A DNA stretch of 16,989 bases from an uncultured Alistipes sp. (GCA_937899895.1 CALBQR010000035.1:1-16989), one strand, 5' to 3'. Counted from the stretch's first letter, positions 1-6,634 are shown. Program-made: numbers and translations. The notes: generated by a model from the letters alone, not told the origin.

Positions 1-51
<51 letters not shown>

Positions 52-270
52 AAAAGAAAATTTTAATATCATAGCTCAATCTCAAAGGTATTGCTTTGAA
101 ATACTCTCCGAAGAGAGTGTCAAAACTTAGCTGCTCAATATCTTCAAAGAACGTTGTTCTATCTATTAAAAAGAACTCCCAAAATTGTTCGCCTCCTCCC
201 ACTTTGCTACGCTGCTCTCGCAACCTCGCCGCTTTCAGAAGCGCCCCTCGAAACATTCGGAAAGGGACTG

Positions 271-302
271 CAAAGGTATGAACTCTTTTTTAATCCACCA
301 AA
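271..302 (-). promoter_or_regulatory. rRNA operon promoter, proximal
   Basis: On the minus strand there is a perfect -7 element TACCTTTG (271-278) and a -33 element TTTG (299-302), separated by 20 nt. This matches the consensus for the Bacteroidetes primary sigma factor. Transcription would start near 265 and give a 16S leader of about 215 nt. Confidence 0.75.
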
Positions 303-376
303 TTTTTCGAGAACTTTTTTCGAAAAAACTTTCTGTTAAGAACTCTGCAACCGTGTTTGCTTCTCGATTGCGGGTG

Positions 377-409
377 CAAAGATAAGGCATTTGATTTCAA
401 TCTTCCAAA
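377..409 (-). promoter_or_regulatory. rRNA operon promoter, distal
   Basis: On the minus strand, -7 element TATCTTTG (377-384) and -33 TTTG (406-409), 21 nt apart. A/T-rich DNA lies upstream. With the promoter at 271-302 it forms a tandem pair about 106 bp apart, as is common for rRNA operons. Confidence 0.75.
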
Positions 410-620
410 CAATTTTTAAACTTTTTTCAAAATATTTTTGACCCGATTTTTCATTGTTTTGAACATCAGCAACTTAGCCGACAAACTTTTTTGAGCGATT
501 TTTCGTCCAAATTGGCCACAGAGGGGCATTTCGGGCACTTTTTCGGGATTTTCGCCTTCATAAAGTTCGTGAAAGGATCATTTTTCGGGGCAAAATTATA
601 GTTATTCCGATTACTTTTCG

Positions 621-628
621 TATATTTG
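621..628 (+). promoter_or_regulatory. -7 element of the YiiX-like lipoprotein gene
   Basis: TATATTTG is a perfect TAnnTTTG match, 30 nt before the ATG. No clear TTTG is seen at the -33 distance, so this is a one-element match. Confidence 0.55.
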
Positions 629-658
629 TAAGTTGTACGCTTATAAAAACCGAAGAAA

Positions 659-1315
659 ATGATGAAATTGCGCTATATATTATATATAGGTATGGCTCTG
701 GCGGCCGTAGCTTGTGCCCCAACCACCACGACAGACACCCCGAATTTGGAACACGGCGACCTGCTTTTTCAGGTTTTCAAACCGAGTGCTTTCGCCGAAG
801 CGGTCGAAAGCGTGGCCGTTGGTCGCGACAACATCAGCTATTCGCACGTGGGCCTGCTCTCGATCAACGAGAACGACACAACTGTAATCGAGGCGGTGTT
901 CAAGGGTGTGCGCGAAGTTACGCTCGACCACTATCTCGGCAACTCGGATACCATCGACGGCCGCCCCATCGTAACCGTTGCGCGTGTCAAGCCCGAATTT
1001 CGTCATCTGCGCGAGACTGCCGTTGAGCGTGCCCGCGAGTATATCGGCTGCACCTACGACTTTGTGTTCAGCCCCGTGAATGACTCAATCTATTGCAGCG
1101 AGTTGGTTGCACTGGCCTATCTTGATGAGGATGGTCGTTCGATCTTCTCGACGGTGCCGATGACATTCCGCAATATGCAGACGGGCGAGATTGACTCGAC
1201 GTGGATCGAACATTTCGAGAAATATGGAGCCGAAGTGCCCGAAGGCGTACCAGGTACCAACCCCTCGCAAATGTCTTGCGACGAGGTAATCGAGGAGGTT
1301 TATCGCTTCTTTTAG
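659..1315 (+). CDS. YiiX-like permuted papain-fold hydrolase, lipoprotein (218 aa)
   Basis: A probable envelope lipoprotein: a short hydrophobic N-terminus ends in the lipobox-like LAAVA-C, with Cys19 as the lipidation site. The rest resembles YiiX/YebB-type permuted NlpC/P60 (papain-like) hydrolases, in which the catalytic His precedes the Cys. A GDLLF motif opens the domain (residues 33-37). His63 sits in YSHVGLL, Glu78 in VIEAV, and Cys146 in YCSELV after the YDFVF segment (133-137). Family members are thought to cleave amide or ester bonds in cell-wall peptides or lipids, but the substrate cannot be read from sequence. The start could be either of two adjacent Met codons (659 or 662). It stands alone and diverges from the rRNA operon. 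A weak hairpin (1350-1372) follows. A related but longer protein is encoded at 11791. Confidence 0.8.
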   Translation: MMKLRYILYIGMALAAVACAPTTTTDTPNLEHGDLLFQVFKPSAFAEAVESVAVGRDNISYSHVGLLSINENDTTVIEAVFKGVREVTLDHYLGNSDTIDGRPIVTVARVKPEFRHLRETAVERAREYIGCTYDFVFSPVNDSIYCSELVALAYLDEDGRSIFSTVPMTFRNMQTGEIDSTWIEHFEKYGAEVPEGVPGTNPSQMSCDEVIEEVYRFF

Positions 1316-1338
1316 CCCTCGCTACCCCACTCCAAACA

Positions 1339-1372
1339 CCCCAAAAGAGCCCCAAATCGAAATATTTTGGGG
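1339..1372 (+). terminator. Possible hairpin after the YiiX-like gene
   Basis: CCCCAAAA (1339-1346) or CCCCAAA (1350-1356) can pair with TTTTGGGG (1365-1372), giving two mutually exclusive stems. No U-run follows, so intrinsic termination is doubtful. The structure sits just upstream of the rpmI promoter. Confidence 0.3.
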
Positions 1373-1401
1373 TGAAAAGTGTGTGTTTGAGAAAAAAGCA
1401 T

Positions 1402-1409
1402 TATCTTTG
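1402..1409 (+). promoter_or_regulatory. -7 element of rpmI-rplT
   Basis: TATCTTTG, a perfect TAnnTTTG match 35 nt before the rpmI ATG. No TTTG at the expected -33 distance. It gives the ribosomal protein pair its own promoter, in line with the absence of infC upstream. Confidence 0.6.
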
Positions 1410-1444
1410 CACGCTATGTTTAACTAATTTAACTGTTTACTAAA

Positions 1445-1639
1445 ATGCCCAAAATGAAAACTAATGCCGCGGCGAAGAAGAGATTTACCTTCACCGGCAC
1501 AGGTAAGATCAAGCGTCAGCACGCTTATCACAGTCATATCCTGACCAAAAAGACGACTAAACAAAAGCGTAACTTGTGCTATTCGAGCACCGTTTCGGCT
1601 GCCGACGAGCCCAAGATCAAGAAGCTGTTGGTTAAGTAA
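1445..1639 (+). CDS. rpmI: 50S ribosomal protein L35
   Basis: A 64-residue, highly basic protein of the normal L35 length. It starts MPKMKTNAAAKKRFTFTGTG and contains the family's KRQHAYHSHILTKKTTKQKR block. L35 is a component of the large ribosomal subunit. It is followed by rplT (L20) after 112 nt, the conserved rpmI-rplT order. In many bacteria infC precedes this pair; here the preceding gene is the unrelated YiiX-like lipoprotein and a promoter element lies directly upstream. Confidence 0.97.
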   Translation: MPKMKTNAAAKKRFTFTGTGKIKRQHAYHSHILTKKTTKQKRNLCYSSTVSAADEPKIKKLLVK

Positions 1640-1690
1640 TTAAACAAGTAAGCTTCACTCTTTAACTTATTTTATTAATCAAAGAGCAAA

Positions 1691-1726
1691 TCAGCCCCGA
1701 AGAACGTGAGAGAATCACGTCGCTGA
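1691..1726 (+). promoter_or_regulatory. Two-tier stem-loop in the rpmI-rplT spacer
   Basis: The 112-nt spacer can fold into an inner hairpin, ACGTGA (1704-1709) with TCACGT (1715-1720) around a 5-nt loop, and an outer stem, TCAGC (1691-1695) with GCTGA (1722-1726). It lies 25 nt before the rplT start. L20 represses its own operon through RNA structures in other bacteria, so this could be an L20-responsive element. That role is inference; only the base pairing is visible. Confidence 0.4.
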
Positions 1727-1751
1727 CAGCTCGTAAAACTTTTCACACACT

Positions 1752-2096
1752 ATGCCAAGATCAGTAAATGCTGTTGCATCAAGAGCAAGAAGAAAGAAGG
1801 TTTTAAAACTTGCCAAGGGTAACTTTGGTTCAAGGGGAAACGTATGGACGGTTGCCAAAAACACCGTTGAAAAAGGTTTGCAGTATGCTTATGCACACCG
1901 CCAGATCAAGAAGAGAACATTCCGCAGCTTGTGGATCCAGCGTATCAACGCTGCTGCACGCGCTAACGGTATGACCTATTCGCAGTTTATGGGTAAGCTC
2001 AACAAGTCGGGTATCGCTCTGAACCGTAAGGTTCTGGCTGACCTCGCTATGAACAACCCTGAGGCATTCCAGCAGATTGTTAATGCAGTTAAATAA
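1752..2096 (+). CDS. rplT: 50S ribosomal protein L20
   Basis: A 114-residue basic protein of standard L20 length. It begins MPRSVNAVASRARRKKVLKLAKG and carries the hallmark FRSLWIQRINAAAR block near residues 57-70. L20 binds 23S rRNA, is needed early in large-subunit assembly, and autoregulates its operon in E. coli and Bacillus. It is cotranscribed with rpmI and ends at a strong terminator 38 nt after the stop codon. Confidence 0.97.
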   Translation: MPRSVNAVASRARRKKVLKLAKGNFGSRGNVWTVAKNTVEKGLQYAYAHRQIKKRTFRSLWIQRINAAARANGMTYSQFMGKLNKSGIALNRKVLADLAMNNPEAFQQIVNAVK

Positions 2097-2133
2097 GCCG
2101 CTTTAAGTCGCAACCGCGACCAACAAGCAAACG

Positions 2134-2165
2134 AAAGGCGTTCGAGTGATCGAACGCCTTTCTTA
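2134..2165 (+). terminator. Rho-independent terminator of rpmI-rplT
   Basis: Perfect 12-bp stem AAAGGCGTTCGA (2134-2145) / TCGAACGCCTTT (2150-2161) with a 4-nt GTGA loop and a short T-rich tail. It separates rplT from the convergent GH3 gene and could also stop leftward transcription. Confidence 0.9.
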
Positions 2166-2230
2166 TTTGATTGTGGCAGGAGCGCAAAGATGAAGCACAA
2201 AGCTCACGCGTCCACACTTACACAGGTAAC

Positions 2231-3853
2231 TTACTTCGCGCTGAAACCGTTGGGCAGACCGCCTGCGCTGACGGGCAGAACACCCTCGGCGTCGATCTCA
2301 CCGGCCAATACCTTATGCACGGCCTTCATATTCTGCTCGACCGAGCTGTAACCGATAACGATACCGTCGAACGACTTGATCTCAATCTGATCGAGAACAT
2401 AGGGGTTGTTCATCACCGCCAGAATCACCTTCTGATCACGTGCCCACTCCGAAATGAACTCATAGATATCCGAAGGTTTCATATTTGAGTATGAGTTAAA
2501 ATCATTCTTCGGAGCGCGCAATTCAGGCAGATAGACAACAGCATACTCTGCATCTGCAACCGACAATTTCGCGCCATCGAGCGAAGCCAACGACATTCGC
2601 TTATCGAGCACAACCTCCTTTGCGCGACCCTCCTTTAAGAGCTGCGCAAGCGAGCCTTCGCCCTTCAACGCAACACTCGGACGCTTAACCATCGTTACCG
2701 ATGCGTCGCACACCTGCTGAATCAGATCAATGACCTCTTTGGTCTCGGTATCTTCGTAGATATTCTTCGGGTCGATGAAGGGTGTGCCATCGAGCAGACC
2801 AAGCTGCTCCTTCATTTTCAACACCTTACGCACGCTCTCATCAAGACGCTTACGCGAAATCTCGCCCGACTTAACAGCCTTAACCATATTGCGGATCGAG
2901 CGGTGCCAATCCTTTGCCGGCATCAGCAAAATATCCGAACCTGCCTTAAACGATGCTACGGGAACCATCTCCGCAGGCATATAGGTCGAAACGCCCTTCA
3001 TACCGAGCGCGTCGGTAACAACGATACCCTTAAATCCCAACTCCTCTTTCAGCAGTTTGGTGATAATGGGATACGAAATCGAGCTGGGTAGCCCCGTCGG
3101 ATCGAGTGCGGGAACGTTCAAGTGGCCCACCATAACCATCCAAACATCCTGATTGATTGCCTCGCGGAAGGGATAGAGCTCGATCGAGTCCAGACGTGCG
3201 CGATCGAACGGCAGTGTCGGCAGAGCCTTGTGCGAATCGACATCGGTATCGCCGTGTCCGGGGAAATGCTTTGCCGAGGTCCATACGCCACCGTCCTGCA
3301 TACCGCGAATCAACGCCGCGCCATACTTTGCGACCTTCTCGCGGTCGTCGCCAAACGAACGCTGACCGATAACAGGATTCTTCGGGTTGTTATTAACATC
3401 GACCGTCGGAGCGTAGTTGATATGCACACCCACACGGCGGAACTGATCGGCCATTGCACGACCAACCTTATATACCATATCCGTATTCGACAACGCGCCG
3501 AGCTGCATATTGCGCGGGAACTGCGTCAGCGTATCGAAACGCATCGATGCACCCCACTCGCCATCAATACTGATTGCCAACGGAATACGCGACTGCTTTT
3601 GAAATGCGTTCATCTGATTGGCGTACTTCTCCATTCCGACCTCCATAATGATCAGACCACCAATGCGATCTTTCTTGATCAATTCTTCGATTTGACCTTC
3701 GGGAGTGTAGTGTCCATAGTTGATAACAAACAGCTGTCCGACCTTGTCGCGCACCGACATCTTGCGCATCATACGCTCAACGCGATCCTGCTTCTGGCCA
3801 AATGCGAACATCGGCATAATGCAAACCATTAAGAGTAAAAGAGTTCGTTTCAT
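2231..3853 (-). CDS. Secreted glycoside hydrolase family 3, NagZ-like beta-N-acetylhexosaminidase (540 aa)
   Basis: Has an N-terminal signal peptide (residues 1-20, cleavage likely near FAFG-Q). The GH3 TIM-barrel domain occupies about residues 25-350. The diagnostic beta-N-acetylglucosaminidase motif KHFPGHGDTDVDSH lies at 195-208 and supplies the Asp/His acid-base loop; the nucleophile is Asp281 in VVTDALGM. Such enzymes remove N-acetylglucosamine from muropeptides, chitooligosaccharides or glycans. A signal peptide places it outside the cytoplasm, unlike E. coli NagZ, so it may act on periplasmic peptidoglycan fragments or diet/host sugars. Residues ~385-540 form a smaller GH3 C-terminal domain. 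The serine-hydrolase (beta-lactamase-like) domain fused to some Bacteroidetes homologues, giving ~1000 aa, is absent. Monocistronic. Confidence 0.92.
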   Translation of the reverse strand: MKRTLLLLMVCIMPMFAFGQKQDRVERMMRKMSVRDKVGQLFVINYGHYTPEGQIEELIKKDRIGGLIIMEVGMEKYANQMNAFQKQSRIPLAISIDGEWGASMRFDTLTQFPRNMQLGALSNTDMVYKVGRAMADQFRRVGVHINYAPTVDVNNNPKNPVIGQRSFGDDREKVAKYGAALIRGMQDGGVWTSAKHFPGHGDTDVDSHKALPTLPFDRARLDSIELYPFREAINQDVWMVMVGHLNVPALDPTGLPSSISYPIITKLLKEELGFKGIVVTDALGMKGVSTYMPAEMVPVASFKAGSDILLMPAKDWHRSIRNMVKAVKSGEISRKRLDESVRKVLKMKEQLGLLDGTPFIDPKNIYEDTETKEVIDLIQQVCDASVTMVKRPSVALKGEGSLAQLLKEGRAKEVVLDKRMSLASLDGAKLSVADAEYAVVYLPELRAPKNDFNSYSNMKPSDIYEFISEWARDQKVILAVMNNPYVLDQIEIKSFDGIVIGYSSVEQNMKAVHKVLAGEIDAEGVLPVSAGGLPNGFSAK

Positions 3854-3901
3854 AGTAAATTTCAGGTCTATTTAATATTTAATATTGTATCGCATATTTT
3901 A

Positions 3902-3909
3902 CAAAGATA
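3902..3909 (-). promoter_or_regulatory. -7 element of the GH3 gene
   Basis: TATCTTTG on the minus strand, about 50 nt before the GH3 start codon. At the -33 distance only TTTCG (3930-3934) is present, a near match. A near-palindrome (3927-3943) overlaps this position. Confidence 0.55.
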
Positions 3910-3963
3910 AGAAATATTTATCGAACTATCGAAATTTCCGATAACGATTTTCGGTTCGGGATT

Positions 3964-3993
3964 GAGATTTCTCAAAATTTCGTTATATTTTTG
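3964..3993 (+). promoter_or_regulatory. Promoter of the 56-aa winged-helix gene
   Basis: -33 TTG (3962-3964) and a perfect -7 TATTTTTG (3986-3993), 21 nt apart and 43 nt before the ATG. It diverges from the GH3 promoter. Confidence 0.6.
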
Positions 3994-4036
3994 TGGTGAG
4001 AAAATTACTGAATTAAAAACTAATAAAACGACAACT

Positions 4037-4207
4037 ATGGAGAGCAAAATCATCAAAGCATTCGAAGAGAAGGGTGCAATGCGTCCCGGCGACATCGCAA
4101 CTGCAACAGGCATTGCGAAGGAGGATGTTTCGAAAACTATCAAGAAAATGGTTGCCGACGGCACCGTTTATTCACCCAAGCGTTGCTTCTACGACCTGAA
4201 AAAGTAG
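4037..4207 (+). CDS. Small winged-helix-like protein (56 aa)
   Basis: A 56-residue protein, MESKIIKAFEEKGAMRPGDI to the end, with the pattern of a miniature winged helix-turn-helix. Helix 1 is followed by RPGDIATATGIAKEDVSKTIKKMVADG, a classic HTH layout in which the second helix would recognise DNA, and a short beta wing TVYSPKRCFYDLKK. Small proteins of this kind are common in Bacteroidetes and are usually left as hypothetical or putative regulators. I chose the ATG at 4037 over an in-frame start 75 nt upstream because the upstream codons lie within and just after the promoter element. It has its own promoter and terminator, so it is monocistronic. The target and function are unknown. Confidence 0.8.
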   Translation: MESKIIKAFEEKGAMRPGDIATATGIAKEDVSKTIKKMVADGTVYSPKRCFYDLKK

Positions 4208-4230
4208 CAAGCACGACAATTACTCATAGA

Positions 4231-4262
4231 AAAAGCCTCACCGTTGCAGCGGTGAGGCTTTT
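4231..4262. terminator. Bidirectional rho-independent terminator
   Basis: 13-bp perfect stem AAAAGCCTCACCG (4231-4243) / CGGTGAGGCTTTT (4250-4262) with a 6-nt loop. The A-run on the left and T-run on the right make it usable in both directions. It serves the winged-helix gene (plus) and the convergent PqqD-like gene (minus). Confidence 0.9.
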
Positions 4263-4309
4263 AGTTTGTGGCAAGGCCGTCGATTTATCAATCAAACGGT
4301 TGCAGTTGA

Positions 4310-4579
4310 TTACTCGATTAACATCTTATGCTCGCGCAACTGCTCGACCCACGCCGTCGCATCGGTCGTGGCGGTCTGTTCATCGACATCGTAGCGCGAA
4401 GTGAGCAACTTGACAACATCCACAACCTCGAAATCGCGATCAGCCAACTGCTCCAACAACCACTGCGACGAGCCGTTGAGTTGAATAATACGAGTCAGAT
4501 CGGCACCCAGACGGCCCTGCATAATGACCACCTTCTCGCCTGCAATATCGCGCACCTTAACCTTTGAATCTATCTTCAT
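4310..4579 (-). CDS. Stand-alone PqqD-like protein (89 aa)
   Basis: An 89-residue protein with the PqqD fold pattern: an N-terminal beta-rich half (VRDIAGEKVVIM, residues 9-20), the conserved LNGSSQWLLEQL segment (34-45), then helices with the spaced DVVKLLTSRYDVDEQTA...VEQLREHKMLIE pattern. PqqD domains are peptide-binding modules that present precursor peptides to radical-SAM or other maturation enzymes, and many RiPP clusters use them as recognition elements. No radical-SAM enzyme, precursor peptide or PQQ gene is in the window, so the partner is unknown. The ATG at 4579 was chosen over an upstream in-frame TTG because it follows a GAGAAG stretch and fits the family length. A near-consensus -7 element (CATCTTTG on the minus strand, 4609-4616) lies upstream. 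Confidence 0.75.
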   Translation of the reverse strand: MKIDSKVKVRDIAGEKVVIMQGRLGADLTRIIQLNGSSQWLLEQLADRDFEVVDVVKLLTSRYDVDEQTATTDATAWVEQLREHKMLIE

Positions 4580-4670
4580 ATCGCTTCTCTGTTTCAAAAT
4601 TGATAAGACAAAGATGGTGAAGAAAATTCATAATTCAAAATCGCGGGTTCAAAATTAGGCTATTTATTCG

Positions 4671-4678
4671 TATCTTTG
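4671..4678 (+). promoter_or_regulatory. -7 element of recQ
   Basis: Perfect TATCTTTG ending only 4 nt before the first possible ATG (4683). Transcription would therefore begin at or within the first codons, making the message leaderless or favouring the in-frame ATG at 4719. No clear -33 TTTG is visible. Confidence 0.55.
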
Positions 4679-4682
4679 TCGT

Positions 4683-6611
4683 ATGAATCGACAGCAAGAA
4701 CTTTTCAGCGAGGAGCGAATGCTCGAAACGCTGCGCACATATTGGGGGCACCCCTCGTTCCGCCCGATGCAGAGCGAGGTGATCTCGTCAATCTTGCGCG
4801 GCCGTGATACTCTTGCGCTAATGCCGACAGGTGCAGGCAAGTCGATCATCTACCAGCTCCCGACGCTGATGCAGGATGGGTTGTGTATTGTCGTTACACC
4901 CCTTATCGCGCTGATGAAAGATCAGGTCGATCGACTGCGCAAGCGATCAATCTCGGCCGTTGCGATCCATTCGGGGCTCTCGCCACGACAGATCGACATC
5001 GCACTCGACAATTGCGTCTATGGCGATGTCAAATTCCTATACCTCGCACCCGAACGTCTTGGATCAGAGGCTTTTCGCCTGCGTCTGGACAAGATGCGCG
5101 TTTCGCTGCTGGCAATTGACGAGGCGCACTGCATCTCGCAATGGGGCTACGATTTCCGACCTTCGTATCTGCGTATCGCCGAAATTCGCCGTCTGATTCC
5201 CGACACGCCCGTATTGGCTCTCACCGCCTCGGCTACCGACAAGGTGGCGGCCGATATTATGGATAAGTTACGTTTCGATACTCCGAACATTTTCCGCAGC
5301 AGTTTCGCCCGACCCAATCTGCAATATGTCGTGCGACACGTCGATGACAAGAACGAACAACTGCTGCGAATAATCGAAAAGGTGCAGGGATCGGGTATTG
5401 TCTATATGCGTACGCGCGAGGGAACAGAACGCGTTGCCGCCCTACTGCGCGAAAACGGCATCTCGGCAGACCACTATCACGGCGGATTGGGACACGCCGA
5501 CCGCGATATGCGACAAACGGCGTGGGCCGAAGGACGTACGCGTATCATCGTGGCTACCAATGCCTTCGGAATGGGTATCGACAAGGCCGACGTGCGTTTT
5601 GTAATCCATTTCACGATGTGCGACTCGCTCGAAGAGTACTATCAGGAGGCCGGTCGTGCAGGCCGCGACGGGCGACGTGCCTATGCCGTGTTGCTCGTCT
5701 CGCCCGACGACAAATGTCGCATCAATCGTCGTATCGAGAACGAATTTCCCTCGATCGAGCAGATTCGCAAGTGCTACGAATCGGTCTGCAACTATCTGCA
5801 AGTACCCATCGGCGACGGCGCGGGTGCGACATTCTCGTTCAACATCCACGACTTTTGCTCTCGCTACCACATCTTTGTCGGCAAAGCGGTCAATGCCTTC
5901 AAACTGTTGCAACAGAATGGCTACCTGACGCTGACCGAGGAGATGGAGAATCCGGCACGAATAATCTTCTGCGTCAGCCGCGACGACCTCTATAAGTTGA
6001 GAGTTACACGCAACGATATTGATATTCTGCTACGCACAATTTTAAGGCTTTACGACCGCGTATTCACCGACTTCCGCCCCATTGACGAGGGCGAGATTGC
6101 AATGATGAGCGGCTATACGGTCGAACGAGTGCACGAGTTGTTGAAATATCTGTGGCAGATGCACGTCATCCGCTACGTTCCCGCAAACCACTCGCCTCTG
6201 ATCTATTTCGACGAGGAGCGACTGCCGACCGAAGATGTGCGCATCGCGCCCGAAACACACCTGCATCGCAAGCAGATGTGCTTGGAGCGTTACGAGGCGA
6301 TGCTCAACTACGCATTTAATGAGGAGATTTGCCGCAGTGCATTTATCGAGAACTATTTCGGAGGTGCGGCCGAGGGCGATTGCGGCGTGTGCGACCTCTG
6401 TCTTGAACAGCGCAAGAGGGCAAAAACACAACCCGCGACCATCGAGGAGCAGATAATGCAACTGATCAACGAGCTCGAAGCTCCGACCTTCCGCGATATC
6501 ACCGCACGAATGGGTGGCGAGCGACCAAAAGTTGTCGAAGTCTTTGATCAGATGCTTGCCAATGGCAAAATTTCGCTCGACATAAGCGGAATTATCACGA
6601 TAAATAGGTAA
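4683..6611 (+). CDS. recQ: RecQ-family ATP-dependent DNA helicase (642 aa)
   Basis: A 3'-5' DNA helicase for recombination and replication-fork repair. Visible motifs in order: Walker A MPTGAGKS (47-54), LIALMKDQVDRL (74-85), motif II DEAH (146-149) within IDEAHCISQWGYDFRPSY, the motif III-type LTASAT (180-185), HYHGGL (264-269), ATNAFGMGIDKADVRFVIH (291-309), and motif VI QEAGRAGRDG (321-330). A zinc-binding Cys set (C550, C567, C570, C573) follows, and a short winged-helix-like C-terminus. No HRDC domain is evident. Two starts are possible: 4683, almost touching the promoter, and 4719 (residue 13, MLETLRTYWGHPSFRP), which lines up with the usual N-terminus and has AGGAG 3 nt before it. The next gene encodes a 3'-5' exonuclease of the type fused to RecQ in human WRN. 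Confidence 0.96.
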   Translation: MNRQQELFSEERMLETLRTYWGHPSFRPMQSEVISSILRGRDTLALMPTGAGKSIIYQLPTLMQDGLCIVVTPLIALMKDQVDRLRKRSISAVAIHSGLSPRQIDIALDNCVYGDVKFLYLAPERLGSEAFRLRLDKMRVSLLAIDEAHCISQWGYDFRPSYLRIAEIRRLIPDTPVLALTASATDKVAADIMDKLRFDTPNIFRSSFARPNLQYVVRHVDDKNEQLLRIIEKVQGSGIVYMRTREGTERVAALLRENGISADHYHGGLGHADRDMRQTAWAEGRTRIIVATNAFGMGIDKADVRFVIHFTMCDSLEEYYQEAGRAGRDGRRAYAVLLVSPDDKCRINRRIENEFPSIEQIRKCYESVCNYLQVPIGDGAGATFSFNIHDFCSRYHIFVGKAVNAFKLLQQNGYLTLTEEMENPARIIFCVSRDDLYKLRVTRNDIDILLRTILRLYDRVFTDFRPIDEGEIAMMSGYTVERVHELLKYLWQMHVIRYVPANHSPLIYFDEERLPTEDVRIAPETHLHRKQMCLERYEAMLNYAFNEEICRSAFIENYFGGAAEGDCGVCDLCLEQRKRAKTQPATIEEQIMQLINELEAPTFRDITARMGGERPKVVEVFDQMLANGKISLDISGIITINR

Positions 6612-6616
6612 CTTTG
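6609..6616 (+). promoter_or_regulatory. -7 element across the recQ stop codon
   Basis: TAACTTTG matches TAnnTTTG, and its first three bases are the recQ stop codon. The exonuclease ATG follows 18 nt later. No good TTTG occurs at -33, so the exonuclease may have a secondary promoter in addition to read-through from recQ. Confidence 0.4.
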
Positions 6617-6634
6617 CGCTCTAAATCGTCAGCT

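Larger units (their letters stand above)
52..658. other. rRNA operon leader and divergent promoter region (no gene seen)
   Basis: About 600 bases without a convincing gene. The part next to the 16S (roughly 52-270) would be the transcribed leader on the minus strand. It holds a boxA-like GTTCTTTGA on that strand at 144-152, overlapping the small inverted repeat AGAAC/GTTCT at 148-160. Two minus-strand promoters lie at 271-302 and 377-409. The stretch 410-450, upstream of the outer promoter, is very rich in A and T runs and could act as an UP element. The right edge carries the plus-strand promoter of the lipoprotein gene. The short open frames here look random. Confidence 0.7.

Noticed and set aside
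591..598. TAATTTTG on the minus strand as a third rRNA promoter
   Set aside because: Matches TAnnTTTG but lacks a TTTG partner about 20 nt upstream, and lies in AT-rich DNA where chance matches are likely.
3122..3832. 236-codon open frame antisense to the GH3 gene
   Set aside because: It lies wholly within a gene with clear catalytic motifs. The translation (many His, Arg, Ile) looks like a shadow of biased codons.
4310..4579. PQQ cofactor biosynthesis locus
   Set aside because: Only a PqqD-like domain is present; pqqA, pqqB, pqqC and pqqE are absent from the window.
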